A stretch of DNA of 64,000 nucleotides from Emiliania huxleyi CCMP1516 (Eukaryota; Haptophyta; Isochrysidales; Noelaerhabdaceae), in NCBI RefSeq assembly GCF_000372725.1, contig NW_005195441.1, forward strand, positions 339,272 to 403,271, read 5' to 3'. This document shows positions 41,011 to 54,910 of the stretch, one piece after another (position 1 is the first letter of the stretch; each line of letters begins with the position of its first letter). Both the position numbers and the translations under genes were made by a program. The notes beneath the pieces are model-generated. The model did not search any database, was not told the origin of the DNA, and was given only the letters and a program-made list of their open reading frames with translations.

Positions 41011-44000
41011 GGGGTGGGGTGGGGGGGCAGAGAGGGGGGCGGCGGCAGAAGGGGCGGCGAGGGAGAGGACTGGGGAAGCGGCGGCGGGGGGGAGGAGTAC
41101 TGGCGCGACGAGAAGCCGTATCCCGCCGGCGCGAGGCAGAACTTGGACGTGGCGTAGTTGGCGACGTGCTGCTCGAGCGGCAACTTTTCGTAGACGCCGT
41201 TGTCAAAGGTCATGAGGAGGACGCGCGGGTTGGCGCGGTGCGCGCGGTACGCCGCCTGCCTCACGCCGAGCTAATTAACTCTTAATTAACTCTTAATTAA
41301 CTCTTAATTCGCTCTTAATTAACTCTTAATTAGCTCTTAATTCGCTCTACGCCGCCTGCCGCACGCCGAGCGAGTAGTGGCGACCCCGAGATTGCCCGAG
41401 ATTACCCGAGATTGCCCGAGATTACCGCCTGCCGCACGCCGAGAGAGTAGTGGCGCCCCCAGTTGAGGTTCATCTTCCCCGAGAAGAAGAGCTCGCGCTT
41501 GAACGCCGCCTCGTCGAGCGGCGCGCCGAGCTGCTCGCGCGAGATCGACGGCCTCGCGCAGGCGACCTGTGAACAGAGAGGTGTGAAGAGGCGCGGCGTC
41601 GGCCGTCGCCGACCTCTCTAGATTAGCTTCGGAGACGCTGGCGTGGCTGCGCCACGCTCTCGATCCTCATCGCACATTGCCCTAGCGCTTGGCGTGACGG
41701 GCTAGTGCGCCGAACAGGTGCCAGAGGCGACCCGTGAACAGAGAGGTCGCAGCGCGCCGTCGGCTTGCCGTCCCTGCCCATGCAGCCGCCGTGCTCCGAG
41801 TTGAGCGTCGCCGGGAGCCAGCGGTTCATCCGCGCCTGCTCGCCGTGGAAGGGCGGCACGCAGAAGTCCTTGCCGGCGACGTGGTCGCCCTGCCCGTCGC
41901 TGTCGACCTTGACCGACGCCGGCGCGCCCCAGTGGTGCAGCATGATGAGGGGCCGGCTCTCGGGCACCTGCTGCCGCACGAACCGGTTGCCCTGGTCCTG
42001 GGTCATCACGATTATGTGGTCGGCGCCGCCGCTCCGCGCAAAGTACGGCCACGTCCTCTTGACGTACGCGATCGCGTCGCGCAGCGGCTTGTGCGCCGGC
42101 TGCGTGAAGTGCTTGAAGTAGTAGCGGTGCGAGTAGTAGCCTGTTCACAGCTGGAGGTGTGAAGGGACGCTGTTCACAAGTGCTTGAAGTGGTAGCGGTG
42201 CGAGTGGTAGCCTGTTCACAGCTGGAGGTGTGAAGAGACGCTGTTCACAAGTGCTTGAAGTAGTAGCGGTGCGAGTGGTAGCCGAGCGAGAGGTGCAGCG
42301 GGATGAAGAAGTAGTCGGCCTTACCTGAAGGAAGTAGGGTGTAGGGGGCAGGATGAAGGAGGTAGGGAATGGGATGTAGGGAATGGGATGCAGGGTATAG
42401 GGTGAAGGATGTATGGCGTAGTGATGCAGTGATGTATAAGTGGTAGCATGCAGCTTGCAGCTTGTAGGCTATAGTCTGAAGAAGTAGTCGGCCGCGCCCG
42501 GGTCGAGCGTGCGGTGCGCCTGAGATCAAATCGAAAGTTGCCGAGGCTCTGGGCATTGACGAGGAGAAGAAGGAGCCCTCGTCCAAAGCAATGGGACGCG
42601 TGCAGAAGCTCTCGGAAGAAGCAGCTCTTGCGTACGTCAAGGCACGAGAGCACCTCGAGTTCGTGAACATCTACACATCGAAGCCGAGCGCAGCAGCTGC
42701 TGGTGCAGCATCACGTCGACGCCGTACCAGTGGTCGCGGCTCCAGTCGCCCTTGCGGTACGCCGCCAGCCACGACGTGAAGCGCGGCGGCATGTCGTACA
42801 CGTAGATAAGCGGCCGCACGCCGCCGTCCGCCGTCGCCGCAGCGCCGCGCGCGCCGCCGCCGCTGCCGCCGCCGCTGCCGCCGCTGCTGCCGCTGCCCGG
42901 TCCAAGGGAGCAGTCGATGCCCCAGCTGCCCGGCTCGCAGCGACAGAAGTTGTGCTCGCACGCGCCGCGGCCGCTGCACTCGTTGAAGCACTTGTGCAGC
43001 CCGGGCGACTTGTCCATCCTGCCGCAGGCGTGGCTGCGATGTGGGAGGTTGTGGAGAGCTCGCCGGCTCCGGCGGCGCTGATTGAGATCGGGCCCGACTG
43101 CTAGTAGATGCGGATACTCATCGCCTCAGTGTGTGGGCGCCGCCGCACCTCACGCTGCACGTCGGCCCCGTGAAGCCCGGAAAGCAGCGGCACTTGGGCG
43201 TGCGCTGGTTGGCGCACTCCTCGAGGTTGTACCGGCGGTCGGACGGCACGCAGTCCGACGCCTTCGGGTAGAACTGGTACGGCAGCTGGACCGAGAGGAT
43301 GCCGCGGCCGGAGCAGTGGCCGTCGGCGAGGCTCGCCGCCGCGTCGGCGCGCGTCCGCTGCAGCCACGTCTCGTTGGCGATGATCGGCGACCACGGGATG
43401 GCCGCCTTGGTGCGCCGCTCGGCCGCCGCCATGCTCTCGCCAGGCGCGGGCGCCACGACGCACTCCTGCCGCGCGTCGAGCGCCAGCTCGTGGCACTGCA
43501 TCACGCAGTCGCACGTCGCCGGGAAGGCGGGTTGTGAGTGGATGCCGCACGCCGCCACCGTCGGCTTGAGGCCGTACTGGTCGACGCAGGCGGGGAAGAG
43601 CGGCTCGGCGCAGCCGGCGCCCTTGGCAAACGGCGGGCAGTCGCACCGACCGAGGTCGGCGTTGCACGTGCCGCGACCGCAGCCTCCCACACACGCGTGG
43701 CCACCCGCGCCGTCGAGCGGGTACGTGGCTGGTGCAGGGTCGGCCGGAGCTGGAACTGCGTGTCGTGTATGCACGGCCGCAGCGGCGAGCCGCGTGCGCG
43801 CGATCGACAGCGTTCCGTTCAGCGAGCCCAGTCGCGTCGCAAGATCGCGCTCCCGCGCCCGGAGAGCGGCCACCCGACTCAGCGGCTCGCTTCCAGCGGG
43901 CGTGGGAGCGGCAGCTGGCCCCTCGTCGTAGGATATCATTGTCGGAAAGTTTCGTAGTGTCGGAATTACCACTAGGGCGAGCAGCACGAGGCCCAGCGGC

Positions 44001-44023
44001 ACAAGCCGGCTGAAGGGCGCCAT
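40000..44023 (-). CDS. Exostosin-family (GT47) glycosyltransferase with EGF-like modules, 873 aa
   Basis: Nine exons join in frame: 44023-43149, 43018-42685, 42519-42493, 42319-42283, 42140-41758, 41566-41429, 41255-41101, 40845-40803 and 40629-40000. The N-terminus MAPFSRLVPLGLVLLALVVI is a signal anchor, so this is a type II Golgi protein. Cys-rich EGF-like modules follow (CVGGCGRGTCNADLGRCDC; CNECSGRGACEHNFCRCEPG). The catalytic part has PLIYVYDMPPRF, AADYFFIPLHLSLGY, RPLIMLHHWG, KDFCVPPF, KFCLAPAGYGFSSRQYECVL, and GCVPVVIQ, the typical exostosin order. The family transfers sugars during polysaccharide synthesis; the donor is unknown. Exons 3 and 4 are only 27 and 37 nt. Donors are GT, GC, GC, GC, GC, GC, GT and GT. 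The exon 5 end (41758) is the least certain. Confidence 0.88.
40630..40802 (-). repeat. Dispersed repeat family E forming exostosin intron 8
   Basis: The plus strand reads CTATGGGAAGGCGAAACACA, then GACGCTAGACGGGAGATGAC and GAGCGACACACAGAGCCACA. It is the same repeat as in helical repeat gene intron 4 (about 11590-11747), but here inverted relative to its host gene. It ends GCCTTCCCATAG before the last exon. Confidence 0.8.
40965..41004. repeat. TG microsatellite in exostosin intron 7
   Basis: About 20 TG repeats, followed by a G-rich run. Confidence 0.95.
42130..42290 (-). repeat. Triplicated exon-edge/intron module (family C) in exostosin
   Basis: Three copies of a ~76-bp module, each with exon-like TACCACTCGCACCGCTAC and AAGCACTT, then intron-like CTTCACACCTCCAGCTGTG ending GAACAG. 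Splicing from 42282 to 42141 keeps one coding copy. Confidence 0.85.
42523..42680 (+). pseudogene. Captured coding-like fragment inside an exostosin intron, opposite strand
   Basis: Within minus-strand intron 2 the plus strand reads IKSKVAEALGIDEEKKEPSS, then KAMGRVQKLSEEAALAYVKA and REHLEFVNIYTSKP without a stop. This is typical charged helical protein, unlike any other intron here. No start or splice context makes it a gene by itself; it looks like an exon of another gene copied into the intron. Confidence 0.4.
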
Positions 44024-44405
44024 ACTCAGGTCGCAGTACGAGTAGCTCGCTGCTCGCGCGGGGCCGCGCGTCGGAGCAACAATTCTTTTTTTTTGCGAGC
44101 GCCTTCGTTGTTAATAGTACAAACCCAATGGTCCTCTGCGAGCGGTCCTTCGTTGCAGTCGCACACACGCACACGCCACGCCGCACCGCGCGCCCGCCCA
44201 CCGCCCCGCCCAGGCGGGAAAGAGATGAGGAGATGGGACAGCAAAGGAGGAAGCACAAGCACGTATGGGAGGGTTCAGTAATGCGCCACGCTGCCCGGCG
44301 TCTCTCACTTTCCGGGACAGCCCCGCCCTTGTGAGGCAGGAAAGTGACGGCTACCCCGTACGCCCTGCGGCCTGCTACCCCGACGCCGACCGCCCATTCC
44401 CCCCT

Positions 44406-45316
44406 CCTCGTTCACTAGGGGGTTGTATCAGAGGGGGGGGGTCTGAGGCAAGGGGGCCCAGATCTGCTCGTCTCAGAGGGTACCCTCTGTGCCAAGAGAG
44501 GCCATCCACGAGCGGCTCAGAGGGTGCCTGGGCCGACCCTCTGAAGGCCTGTGCCGCCAAGCCAGCCTCTCTCGGCGCAGCCTCTGAGGCTACGGGGACC
44601 CTCTGAGACGCCAAGGCAAGCCCCGCGAGGCCGCTCCTCAGAGGGAGTTTTCAGCGGTATTTCAAGTCTGTCGTGATCCCCCACCAAGCAGAGAGAACCC
44701 CCCCCAGCCAAGCAGAGAGAACCCCCCCCCCAGCAGGCCCAGCTTCCATTGGTTTCGGATACCTCAAGTTCGAGTTCACTAGGACGCCGCGGCGCCTCAT
44801 GGCCAAGCTGGAGCAGGGGACGGATGTGGAGATCACTACCTCCTCCTCGGGCGGCCGCTCCAAGCACATCCTCACTCAAGTTGACGGGTCGGCGGCGCCG
44901 CTGCGCGCTGGCCGCGCGAAGCTGTCGCGCAGGGGTCGGCGCGGGCGCTGTGGGCGAGCCTGCAGCAGCAGAAGCGTAGAGTAGCGCCTTAGTCATGCTC
45001 GCTGCTTCCGCCCCCTCCCCGCCCTCCCTGGTCAGCGCCGTTCGTGGAGGGCTAGGCGCTCCGGCCTCCGCCCGGGGCTCTCGCGACTCGCTTCTGTCTG
45101 CCGAGAGGGGGCTACCCTCTGAGGTCAACGCCCTCTGTGCCGCGCCAAGACAGACCCTCGGCCGGGGACCCTCTGAGGCCAAAATCAGCCAAGAGAGGCC
45201 ACAGAGGCGGCACAGAGTCAGAGTCAAACCCTCTGTGCCGCCAAGGCAGGGGTCCGACCCGTCCTCAGAGGGGGGTCTGAGGCCTCAGAGAGTGTATAAC
45301 CCCCTAGTCCTCGTTC
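44406..45316. mobile_element. Second TIR transposon family, 895 bp, 8-bp target duplication
   Basis: The element spans 44414-45308. It begins ACTAGGGGGTTGTATCAGAG and ends with the imperfect inverse CTCAGAGAGTGTATAACCCC plus CTAGT. CCTCGTTC is directly repeated outside both ends (44406-44413 and 45309-45316). The subterminal regions are full of CCTCTGAGG/CTCAGAGGG words in both orientations, as in hAT-like nonautonomous elements where transposase binds such motifs. No transposase is encoded. The centre holds a coding-like plus-strand stretch (44740-44985) that may be captured host sequence. Confidence 0.88.
44740..44985 (+). pseudogene. Coding-like fragment carried inside the TIR element
   Basis: One frame reads GFGYLKFEFTRTPRRLMAKL, then EQGTDVEITTSSSGGRSKHI and LTQVDG. 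It has balanced composition unlike the repeat around it, then decays into Arg-rich shadow and a stop. It may be a host gene fragment transduplicated by the element. Confidence 0.35.
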
Positions 45317-45861
45317 CCGCCTCGGATTCTCCGGACCCCGACAAGCCGCCCGACGTTGTCTGCCCCGCACGCCCCCGCCCCTTCTGCCCCTCGCTCACAC
45401 CCCGGCCCGACACGCACATACAAGACAAACCCGGCGTCCTGCTCTCAAAAGAAAAAGAAAAAGCACAGCTTCGGCGATGGCGGCCCTGTCGGTTCTTGAA
45501 TCCTTTATTAGTGTAGGTAGGTAGGTAGAAAGGTGAAGAACAGCCAGGCTCGGACTGGACACCAACGCGGTATGGGTGGACGCTGGACAGATGATGACGA
45601 CACGCACGAGCGACACACAGACACAAACAAGCTCACAAGACACACAGCCAGCGGGCTGCCACACACCCTGAGTCGGCTTACACATAACTCAAGGCCATAT
45701 CCTCCCTGTCGCCCCCCCCAGCACTCCACGGTGCCAAGAGTACAAACAAGGGCACAACTACACAACAGACGACAGGAAGTGACATTAGTGCCAGTGCGCG
45801 CCAGTCACGATTCGTTGAATTCTTTTCCTAACCGGGAACAACCCAGGCGGGTGCTGGCCTT
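45317..45861. other. Intergenic holding an intact family E long repeat
   Basis: From about 45514 to 45793 lies the uninterrupted version of the repeat that is split by a transposon at 52744-53895: GGTAGAAAGGTGAAGAACAG, then CACCAACGCGGTATGGGTGG, then a 3' part ending GACGACAGGAAGTGACAT. No gene is seen. It serves as the empty-site reference. Confidence 0.85.
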
Positions 45862-46962
45862 ATGAAGTCGCTCACCGACGGAGTTCAACGTTCATGTGCG
45901 ACGCGTTGGGCACGGCTGAGCTGCTGCAAGGACGACAAGACCCGCCGCTATTGCGAGGCCTTTGCGGCCGTCATGCCATGGTGGGCTCTGCTCGGGATGC
46001 TTCTCGTCGTGACCGCCTTTGCCATGCTCGGCAGGGGTGTGCTTGGGTAGTCTGACTCCCACAAACACACGCCTGAGGACTTACACGTGGTGCCATCCGC
46101 GAACGGCGCTCCGTGCCAAAGTATCAACCGCGCTAGTTGAAGTTGACCCGGGCCACTCGATGGCAGGAATCACCGACCTGGATGGGATCATGAAGGCGCT
46201 GATCACGGATGGGCTGCTGAAGAAGATAGTCTATGCCTTCATCTCGCTCGTCCTGGCCCTCGACATCCTCCTCTTCGAGCGGATCATCCGATTCAAATGG
46301 CGCGCAATCGCCACCCATCCCCGCCTCTGCCACCCAACCAACCCGTCTCACAGACCGCGCTGCCGGCGCAACAATGCCGCGTCCTCATCACAGCTATCCA
46401 AGCTCGCCTCACCTCGCCACACTTTTCGCCGCGATTGATTTTCGCGCAGGGCCATGCACTTTGCGCTGCCGCGAGGCTCCTGCGGCGTCGGCTGCGGCTC
46501 GGTGCGGCCGTGCTATGGAAAGCACGCGCGCCGCGGCTGCTACTGCTACGAGGTGACCCTCGCAACAATCTCGTGGACGCTCGGGATCCTGTCGATCCTC
46601 TCGGCGATGCTGACCGCGCTAGTGATGGCTGTGATCCTCATCTACGCTGCAGGCCCTCGCGCCAAGATACGTCCCCACACCGACGCGCAGCTCACACGGC
46701 GTGGAGAGGCCGGGTTCCCGCGACGGCCGTGTGGCTCACCTCTCCCTGGTCTCAACTCACCCGCTCTGCCTCCCTGACAGCGTGCAACGCCGACCTCAGC
46801 GTTGAGGATCTCGCCGAGATCAACAAGCAGATTAACGACGCTATTGACGGCAGCACCCGTCCTCTTGCGTCCATTCACGGCGACTGGAGCGAGCCGCCTG
46901 CCCTTCACGATGCGGTGCCGTGCGAGCAGGGCTCCCCGCATTCCTCAAGGAGTATGACTTGA
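45862..46962 (+). CDS. Small multipass membrane protein, 240 aa, four exons
   Basis: Exons 45862-46036, 46137-46299, 46450-46652 and 46781-46962 join in frame (donors GT, GC, GC). Three membrane segments are clear: WWALLGMLLVVTAFAML, IVYAFISLVLALDILLF and WTLGILSILSAMLTALVMAV. Between the second and third is a Cys-rich loop (GSCGVGCGSVRPCYGKHARR then GCYCYE), and the C-terminus is acidic and helical (LSVEDLAEINKQINDAIDG). No family is recognised. The first exon alone also reads as a 62-residue ORF, so an alternative start at 46160 (MAGITDLDG) is possible. Confidence 0.6.
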
Positions 46963-48639
46963 CCGAATTGTGCGACGGGACCTGCAAACGATGGCGGACA
47001 GGGCGCAGGAACGCCGTTCCCTCACGGGACGTCACTTGAGCAGGTACGATGCGATCTGCAGCGACGACAGCCCGAGCCTAAAGTCCATCGCCATCGGTTC
47101 CGCGCTGATGGTCTCGATAGCTCCTCGCGCCGTCGAGGCGTGGCACGGCTGCGACCAGAGGCGTTGTGGGCCGATCGCCTTGTAGGTCGGCGGCTCCTCG
47201 CTCAAGCTCGTCGGGCATGACGTCGTTCGCGCCTGCTTCCTCGCCTCTTGGGCCGAGCACGACAAGGTGAGAGTAGGCGGATAGAATAGACGCCTCCGCG
47301 CGCTAAGTGTGAGGCAATTCGCGTGGGCACAAGGCGATGCGGCTGGCCGACGCGGCGGATGGCGAGAGCGACGAAGACTGAGGTTCCCGCTCGCACCCCG
47401 CTATTAACGCCACCTCTAATCTGCTCTCGGAGAGGGGCGGGCTACGGCTCTAGGGGGCCGAGTTGTGTAACTTGTAATAATAAAAAAGACTTTCCGGGGG
47501 GGGGTGCGGGTGGCGGCGGGGCAGACTCAACGGTCATCGACTGGTCGAGGTTGGAGAGGGGAAGGGGGGATGGGCGGTCGGCGAGGTTGTCGTAGATTTC
47601 AGGGCGCATGGGGGCATGTTGTGCGAGTATATGGGACAAAAGCGTCGAAAATGTCCCAAAAAGCGTGTCTGGAGTTTGTTGCAGCTCCGCAGCCTGCGCG
47701 CGCTGCCGGGACGCACCGCTTGCTGGATCTGTGCACTCCCTGGGACCCAGGGAGTGCACAGATCCAACAGGAGTGAGTAGACTCGACGCCGTACTCGAGA
47801 TGGAGCTGCAGAAAGTACGCCGCCGAACGTGCCACCGACGGCGTCCTGGCGGAGGTGGTGGAGTTTGAGAACTGAGGCTGCGGAGGTGACGCCTGAGGTA
47901 CCGGCCCGTGCACAGCGACTCAGCCGGCGACCGCCACGGGCTCAGACGAGACTTGTCGACTCGTTCCGGCTCAGCTTCACCGTGGTCATCGGGCGTCTGT
48001 CGACGTCAGGACCACCCATACAGCTCGCGGGTTTGAGGTCGCAAGAGCCAAGATGGTGGCGTTTGGACATCCCAACCATCACACAAGACAGCCTGTAGGT
48101 GATGGCGGGACGGCGCAGTGTTTGTGGCACTCAGCAGTAGGCACCCGCGGCACGGCCCCGCTGTCGGCTCTCACGGGCTGCGGAACCGGCCCCAGAGGGA
48201 GCCGGTCCGGGCGAGTGTGGCAGCTCCTGCGCTAGTATGGGCACCCTCTATCATAGCACTACTGATCCTGGTCATTAGAGCTGCCAGGGATAGCGTCAGG
48301 AGCCGGTAGGAGTCAAAACCTCTCATATTTGAGACATCGTGTCCCATATACTCGCGCACAACACGAGCCTGGGGTCAGTCGTTCACCTTCTCACGCGCCA
48401 CAGCCCATGAACCGCCCACAAACTCTTCGGCGTTCGATCGCCCCGGCGCGTCACGGCACATTACGCTCTCTACATGGCGCCCTCGTGGCTCTCTCTCTCT
48501 CTCTTCCTCTCTCTCTCTCTTTCTCTCGACCACAAACGTCCGCACGCCTGGGTCCGGACTCACTGTACGCTCGCGTCCGCAAACCGTGCACAGCTCGGCG
48601 CAAGCCGGAGTTGAGAGCGAGGGGCTGTGCCACACCCCC
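46963..48639. other. Intergenic; one perfect hairpin
   Basis: No domain-bearing ORF was recognised on either strand. It includes the hairpin at 47725-47765, GAGG- and CTCT-type low complexity, and a G run at 47498-47507. Confidence 0.45.
47725..47765. repeat. Perfect 41-bp palindrome
   Basis: GGATCTGTGCACTCCCTGGG, one A, then its exact inverse complement. It would form a 20-bp stem with almost no loop. Function unknown; it may be a decayed foldback end. Confidence 0.9.
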
Positions 48640-51234
<2,595 letters not shown>

Positions 51235-51284
51235 CCACTGAGAGGTGTGTCACCACCTTGTCACCCTATGAAAGAATTTTAGCG

Positions 51285-52012
51285 ATATGCGGCACAAGGA
51301 GGTCCTCCTGGACCTTGTCGAGTTGCTGCTTGGCAAGCTGGGGCGCGGCGCGGTGGAGCACGAGTTTTACTGCGAGCACAGCACTACGAGGACGGACTTG
51401 TACATTTACCAGGGCGTGATTGGGGACCTGCCCTGCATCGGCGACACCAAGATCTTCGCCGGTGTGCCGTCGGACCCCTCGGGGGTGGGGCGCATGGGGG
51501 CGTTTGTCGCTTGCGGCAACACGCTGCCACGCGCCCGCGAGACGGTTCTGGGCGTGGAGGGCGGGGACAGGGGCGGGAGGGTGGGGATGTGGGACCCGCG
51601 GACGGGGACCGGGACGGTCGAGGCTGTCAAGGGCCAGTACACCGACGCAGAGGGGAAGTGCCGCGTGGAGGCGCTGCTCTTCGAGGAGTTCGGCGCAATG
51701 AGCGCGGGGGTGGAGGAGCTGCTGATGCGGGTGGCTAAGGTGGCGGGCCGGAAGCTCACGTGGTGGCAGTACGACCAGACGTCGTGGTCGGCGCGCGAAT
51801 GGATGCCGTTTGCGCTGCAGCGACTGTCGGTGCAGCTCTGGACGGCGCTCGCGGACGAGGCACAGCGCGCCATTGGTGCGGCGTCGCGCGACCGCGAGGG
51901 ACCGCGGGGGAATGCTAGTGGGATGGGGGGCTCTAAGGGGAAGGGAGCGGGGGGCGCCCAGTAGGGCGCCGGCGCCCCAGCGTAGAGGGCCGTGTGTAGC
52001 CCTCTTTTTGGT
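51285..52012 (+). mobile_element. LINE-like 3' fragment (copy 2), 5'-truncated
   Basis: Near-identical to the minus-strand fragment at 25660-26440, but beginning abruptly at CGGCACAAGGAGGTCC in the middle of the coding part and running through the same stop codon and 3' tail (TAGAGGGCCGTGTGTAGCCC). Truncation at the 5' end with a shared 3' end is the hallmark of target-primed retrotransposition. CCTATGAAAGAATTTTAG lies just before it, and similar words (CCTATGAAAGAATCTTAG) lie at 52264, which may be flanking duplication. Confidence 0.65.
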
Positions 52013-52743
52013 ACAGCGAGAAGCGGCGAGAGACTGCGAAAAGAGATACGAAGAGGCAGACTCCCCAGGGTGGGCGACGGCTAGCGCACCACACTCCTCT
52101 CCTTAAAATCCCTGTGTGGTGGCGGCGTGCCGTTCTCCCATCCCTCCCTTGGGTTGTGTGTTTTCTTTCTTTTAGCACACAGGCTCGACACAGGTGCGAA
52201 CTGGCGCGTGCTAGTACTATCACCGGCACACGAAAGAATTTAAACAATAGAACTCTCTCTCACCTATGAAAGAATCTTAGAAGAAAACTCCCTATGAAAG
52301 AATTTAAAGGTCTGACGCCGCGCGAGCGACGCTCCGAGATCGCCCGAGATAGCGCGGCGCGGCGGTGGGTGAGGTGGGGCGGGGTGGAGAGGCGTGGCGT
52401 GGAGCTCCGAGATCGCCCGAGATCGCGCGAGATCGCCCGAGATCGCGCGGCGCGGCCCGAGGCGAGGTGGATGGGTTGGGAGCGAGGGGGCGGCGGAAGT
52501 GATCAGTGCGGTAGATCGGTCAGTCGGGGCGCATGAGCCGGACTTGTGGGCCGGACCACCCAAGTCCTTTATCTGCGTTGTTGAGCCAGGACTCAACATA
52601 CTTATCAGCCATAAAATTCTCCAGAAAAAAGAAGAATTCTTGGCCGTCTGCTGTGAAATTCTTTTGTCAGCCCTCTCTGGGTTCCAACTTTTTGCGGGTT
52701 ATGGTATGGTAGGCTCACGGCCCAAAGGTTGGGGGGTATGGTC
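52013..52743. other. Intergenic repeat mosaic
   Basis: Positions about 52085-52175 are the reverse complement of 61193-61285 (shared GGGAGGGATGGGAGAACGGC). AGATCGCCCGAGATCGC words repeat around 52340-52450. No gene is seen. Confidence 0.55.
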
Positions 52744-53895
52744 CTAGGTAGGTAGGTAGAAAGGTGAAGAACAGCCAGGCTCGGACTGGACACCAACGCG
52801 GTCTGAGGGAGGGTGTAGAGGATGTAGAGTGTAGAGCGCTGTAGAGCTGTAGAGATGTAGAGCGCTCTGGAGCGCTGTAGAGCTGTAGAGCTCTACATCC
52901 GCCGCGTGACGAGGCGCCTGCGTTGTAGAGCGATGTAGAGCGCGATTTTGTTGTAGAGTTTGTTGTAGAGGCTCTACAGCCAAACCGCCGGGAAGGCAGT
53001 GACTCAAAGAGGTCGAGCCGCGCTAATGGGGTTTTACCGAGCTTAGTGAAGCTCTGATGGACAGCCCTGACTATCCCTGACACACAGAGAGTCCCTCTGA
53101 CGGCACACAACACCCTATAACTGCGTCATGACCAGCCTGCCATGTGTCGCCGGTGCCGCATTCGTCGCTGTGCTTCTTTAGCAGGCGGTGGACTGTCGGC
53201 TGCGAGGACGGTCGCATTTGCGCGAGGCGAGGCGAGCATTCAGACGCCTTATCTGCGCCATGACTCGCGCCAGCGCGTGCGGGAGCTCCTGGCTGAGCGT
53301 TGAGTCCAGGCGAGTTGCGCTGGCCACGATCGCTACGCCGAGCCGAGCTGACGCGCCGAGGCGCCGGCCAGTCGCAGCCGTGAGGCATGCCACAGCAGCA
53401 GAGGCATCTGCCACCCATTGGGCGGGCAGACAGAAGGCCAGGGCAGCACTGGCAAGTGCAACGCGCCTCATGTCGGAGAGCGACCGTGCCTCGTTCGCCG
53501 CTTATGATGTAGAGTTTGTTGTAGAGATTTCACGTTGTAGAGCGCCTCTACATCGCTCTACAACGCAGGCGCCTCGTCACGCGGCGGATGTAGAGCTCTA
53601 CAGCTCTACAGCGCTCTACATCTCTACAGCTCTACAGTGCTCTACACTCTACATCCTCTACACCCTCCCTCAGAACGCGGTATGGGTGGACGCTGGACAG
53701 ATGATGACGGCACGCACGAGCGACACACAGACACAAACAAGCTCACAAGACACACAGCCAGCGGGCTGCCACACACCCTGAGTCGGCTTACACATAACTC
53801 AAGGCCATATCCTCCTTGTCGCCCCCCCCAGCACTCCACGGTGCCAAGAGTACAAACAAGGGCACAACGACACAACAGACGACAGGAAGTGACAT
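52744..53895 (+). repeat. Family E long repeat, split by a transposon
   Basis: The left part (52744-52802) and right part (53674-53895) together equal the intact repeat at 45514-45793, interrupted at AACGCGGT, which is duplicated at the insertion. Confidence 0.9.
52795..53681. mobile_element. Nonautonomous TIR DNA transposon (copy 2), nested insertion
   Basis: The element 52803-53673 (871 bp) has the same ends and interior as copy 1 (2517-3393), with a few substitutions and small indels. AACGCGGT is directly repeated at 52795-52802 and 53674-53681. The pre-insertion sequence is present at 45514-45793. Confidence 0.95.
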
Positions 53896-54140
53896 GCGAG
53901 GCTAGAGCAGGCTTGCTCTACCTCCAGCAATCTCTCCGGCCGGCGAGGCACGGACGAGACCGTGTGTGGGGTCTAGTGAGGTGTCTATGGACGCCTACGG
54001 TCCTGATATAGCTCCATACCCCGCAAAAGTCCGAACCCTGCTGCGGTGCGGCACCGCGGCGCCGGCTTCCCCAGGCCCCTCGCTCACGACATGTGCGCTA
54101 CCTTAGGTGCACGACACCGGACACGCACCGGCGTAGCAGC
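53896..54140. other. Upstream region shared with 59715-59800
   Basis: AGCAATCTC, GGCACGGACGAGACC and GTGTGGGG-type words here recur at 59718-59768, and a CATACCCC, then AAAAGT.CGAACCCTG block recurs at 57690. A dispersed repeat or shared promoter segment is likely; it directly precedes the gene at 54141. Confidence 0.5.
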
Positions 54141-54861
54141 ATGGGGCGCGGGCAGAAGGGCAACCGCGGCGGGCGAGGCGGCGGGGGGCGCGACCGGCAG
54201 CAGGGGAGCGAGGACGAGGACGACCACCGGCCGATTGCAAAGCAGAACGCGAACGTCGGCATGCTCCCGCCCTCTTCGTCGGAGGACGAGTCGTCCGAGG
54301 AGGAGGTGGCACCCCACTCACTCCCCGCCGCCGCGCCGGGAGCTCGCCTATCTTCCACCGCCTCCACGCTCCGCCGCCTCTGCCGCCACCGTCGCCGCGG
54401 CGGTCGCCGCTGCCGCCACCCCGCATGCCCGCCGCCGCCGCAGGGAGGGCAGAACCCGAACGCGGGCATGATGCCTCCTTCGAGCTCGGAGGACGAGGCG
54501 GAGGAAGATACTCGCCCAAAGGCAATGGTAGTTAGAGGTGAAGACACAGCTTGACCAGCGACGGGTCACCCGGCGGTGCATCTGGGCGGATGCAAGGGAG
54601 ACGGTCACACTGGAGCCACACACAGAGACCTCAAAGACCAGACACTCACGGGGTCCAGAGGAGAAATGTGCTCGCCTATCTTAGGGCAAGGCGTCGCGTA
54701 CGTCCCCACATCTCCCCATATCTCCCCCATATCTCCCCCATATCTCCCCCCATATCTACCCATAATCTCCCGTGTAGGGGAAGGGCAAGGCGCTCGACTA
54801 CGGCGGCAGCAAAAAGGAGGAGTCGGAGGAGTCGGATGAGGTGTCGCCCCCACACACACAC

Positions 54862-54910
<49 letters not shown>

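Noticed and set aside
42311..42492. Single continuous exon through the two AADYFF copies of the exostosin
   Set aside because: The frame is broken by stops between the copies; splicing one copy out restores the catalytic motif.
44414..45308. CACTA-type transposon
   Set aside because: The left end reads CACTAG, but the target duplication is 8 bp (CCTCGTTC), not the 3 bp typical of CACTA, so the true end is ACTAG.
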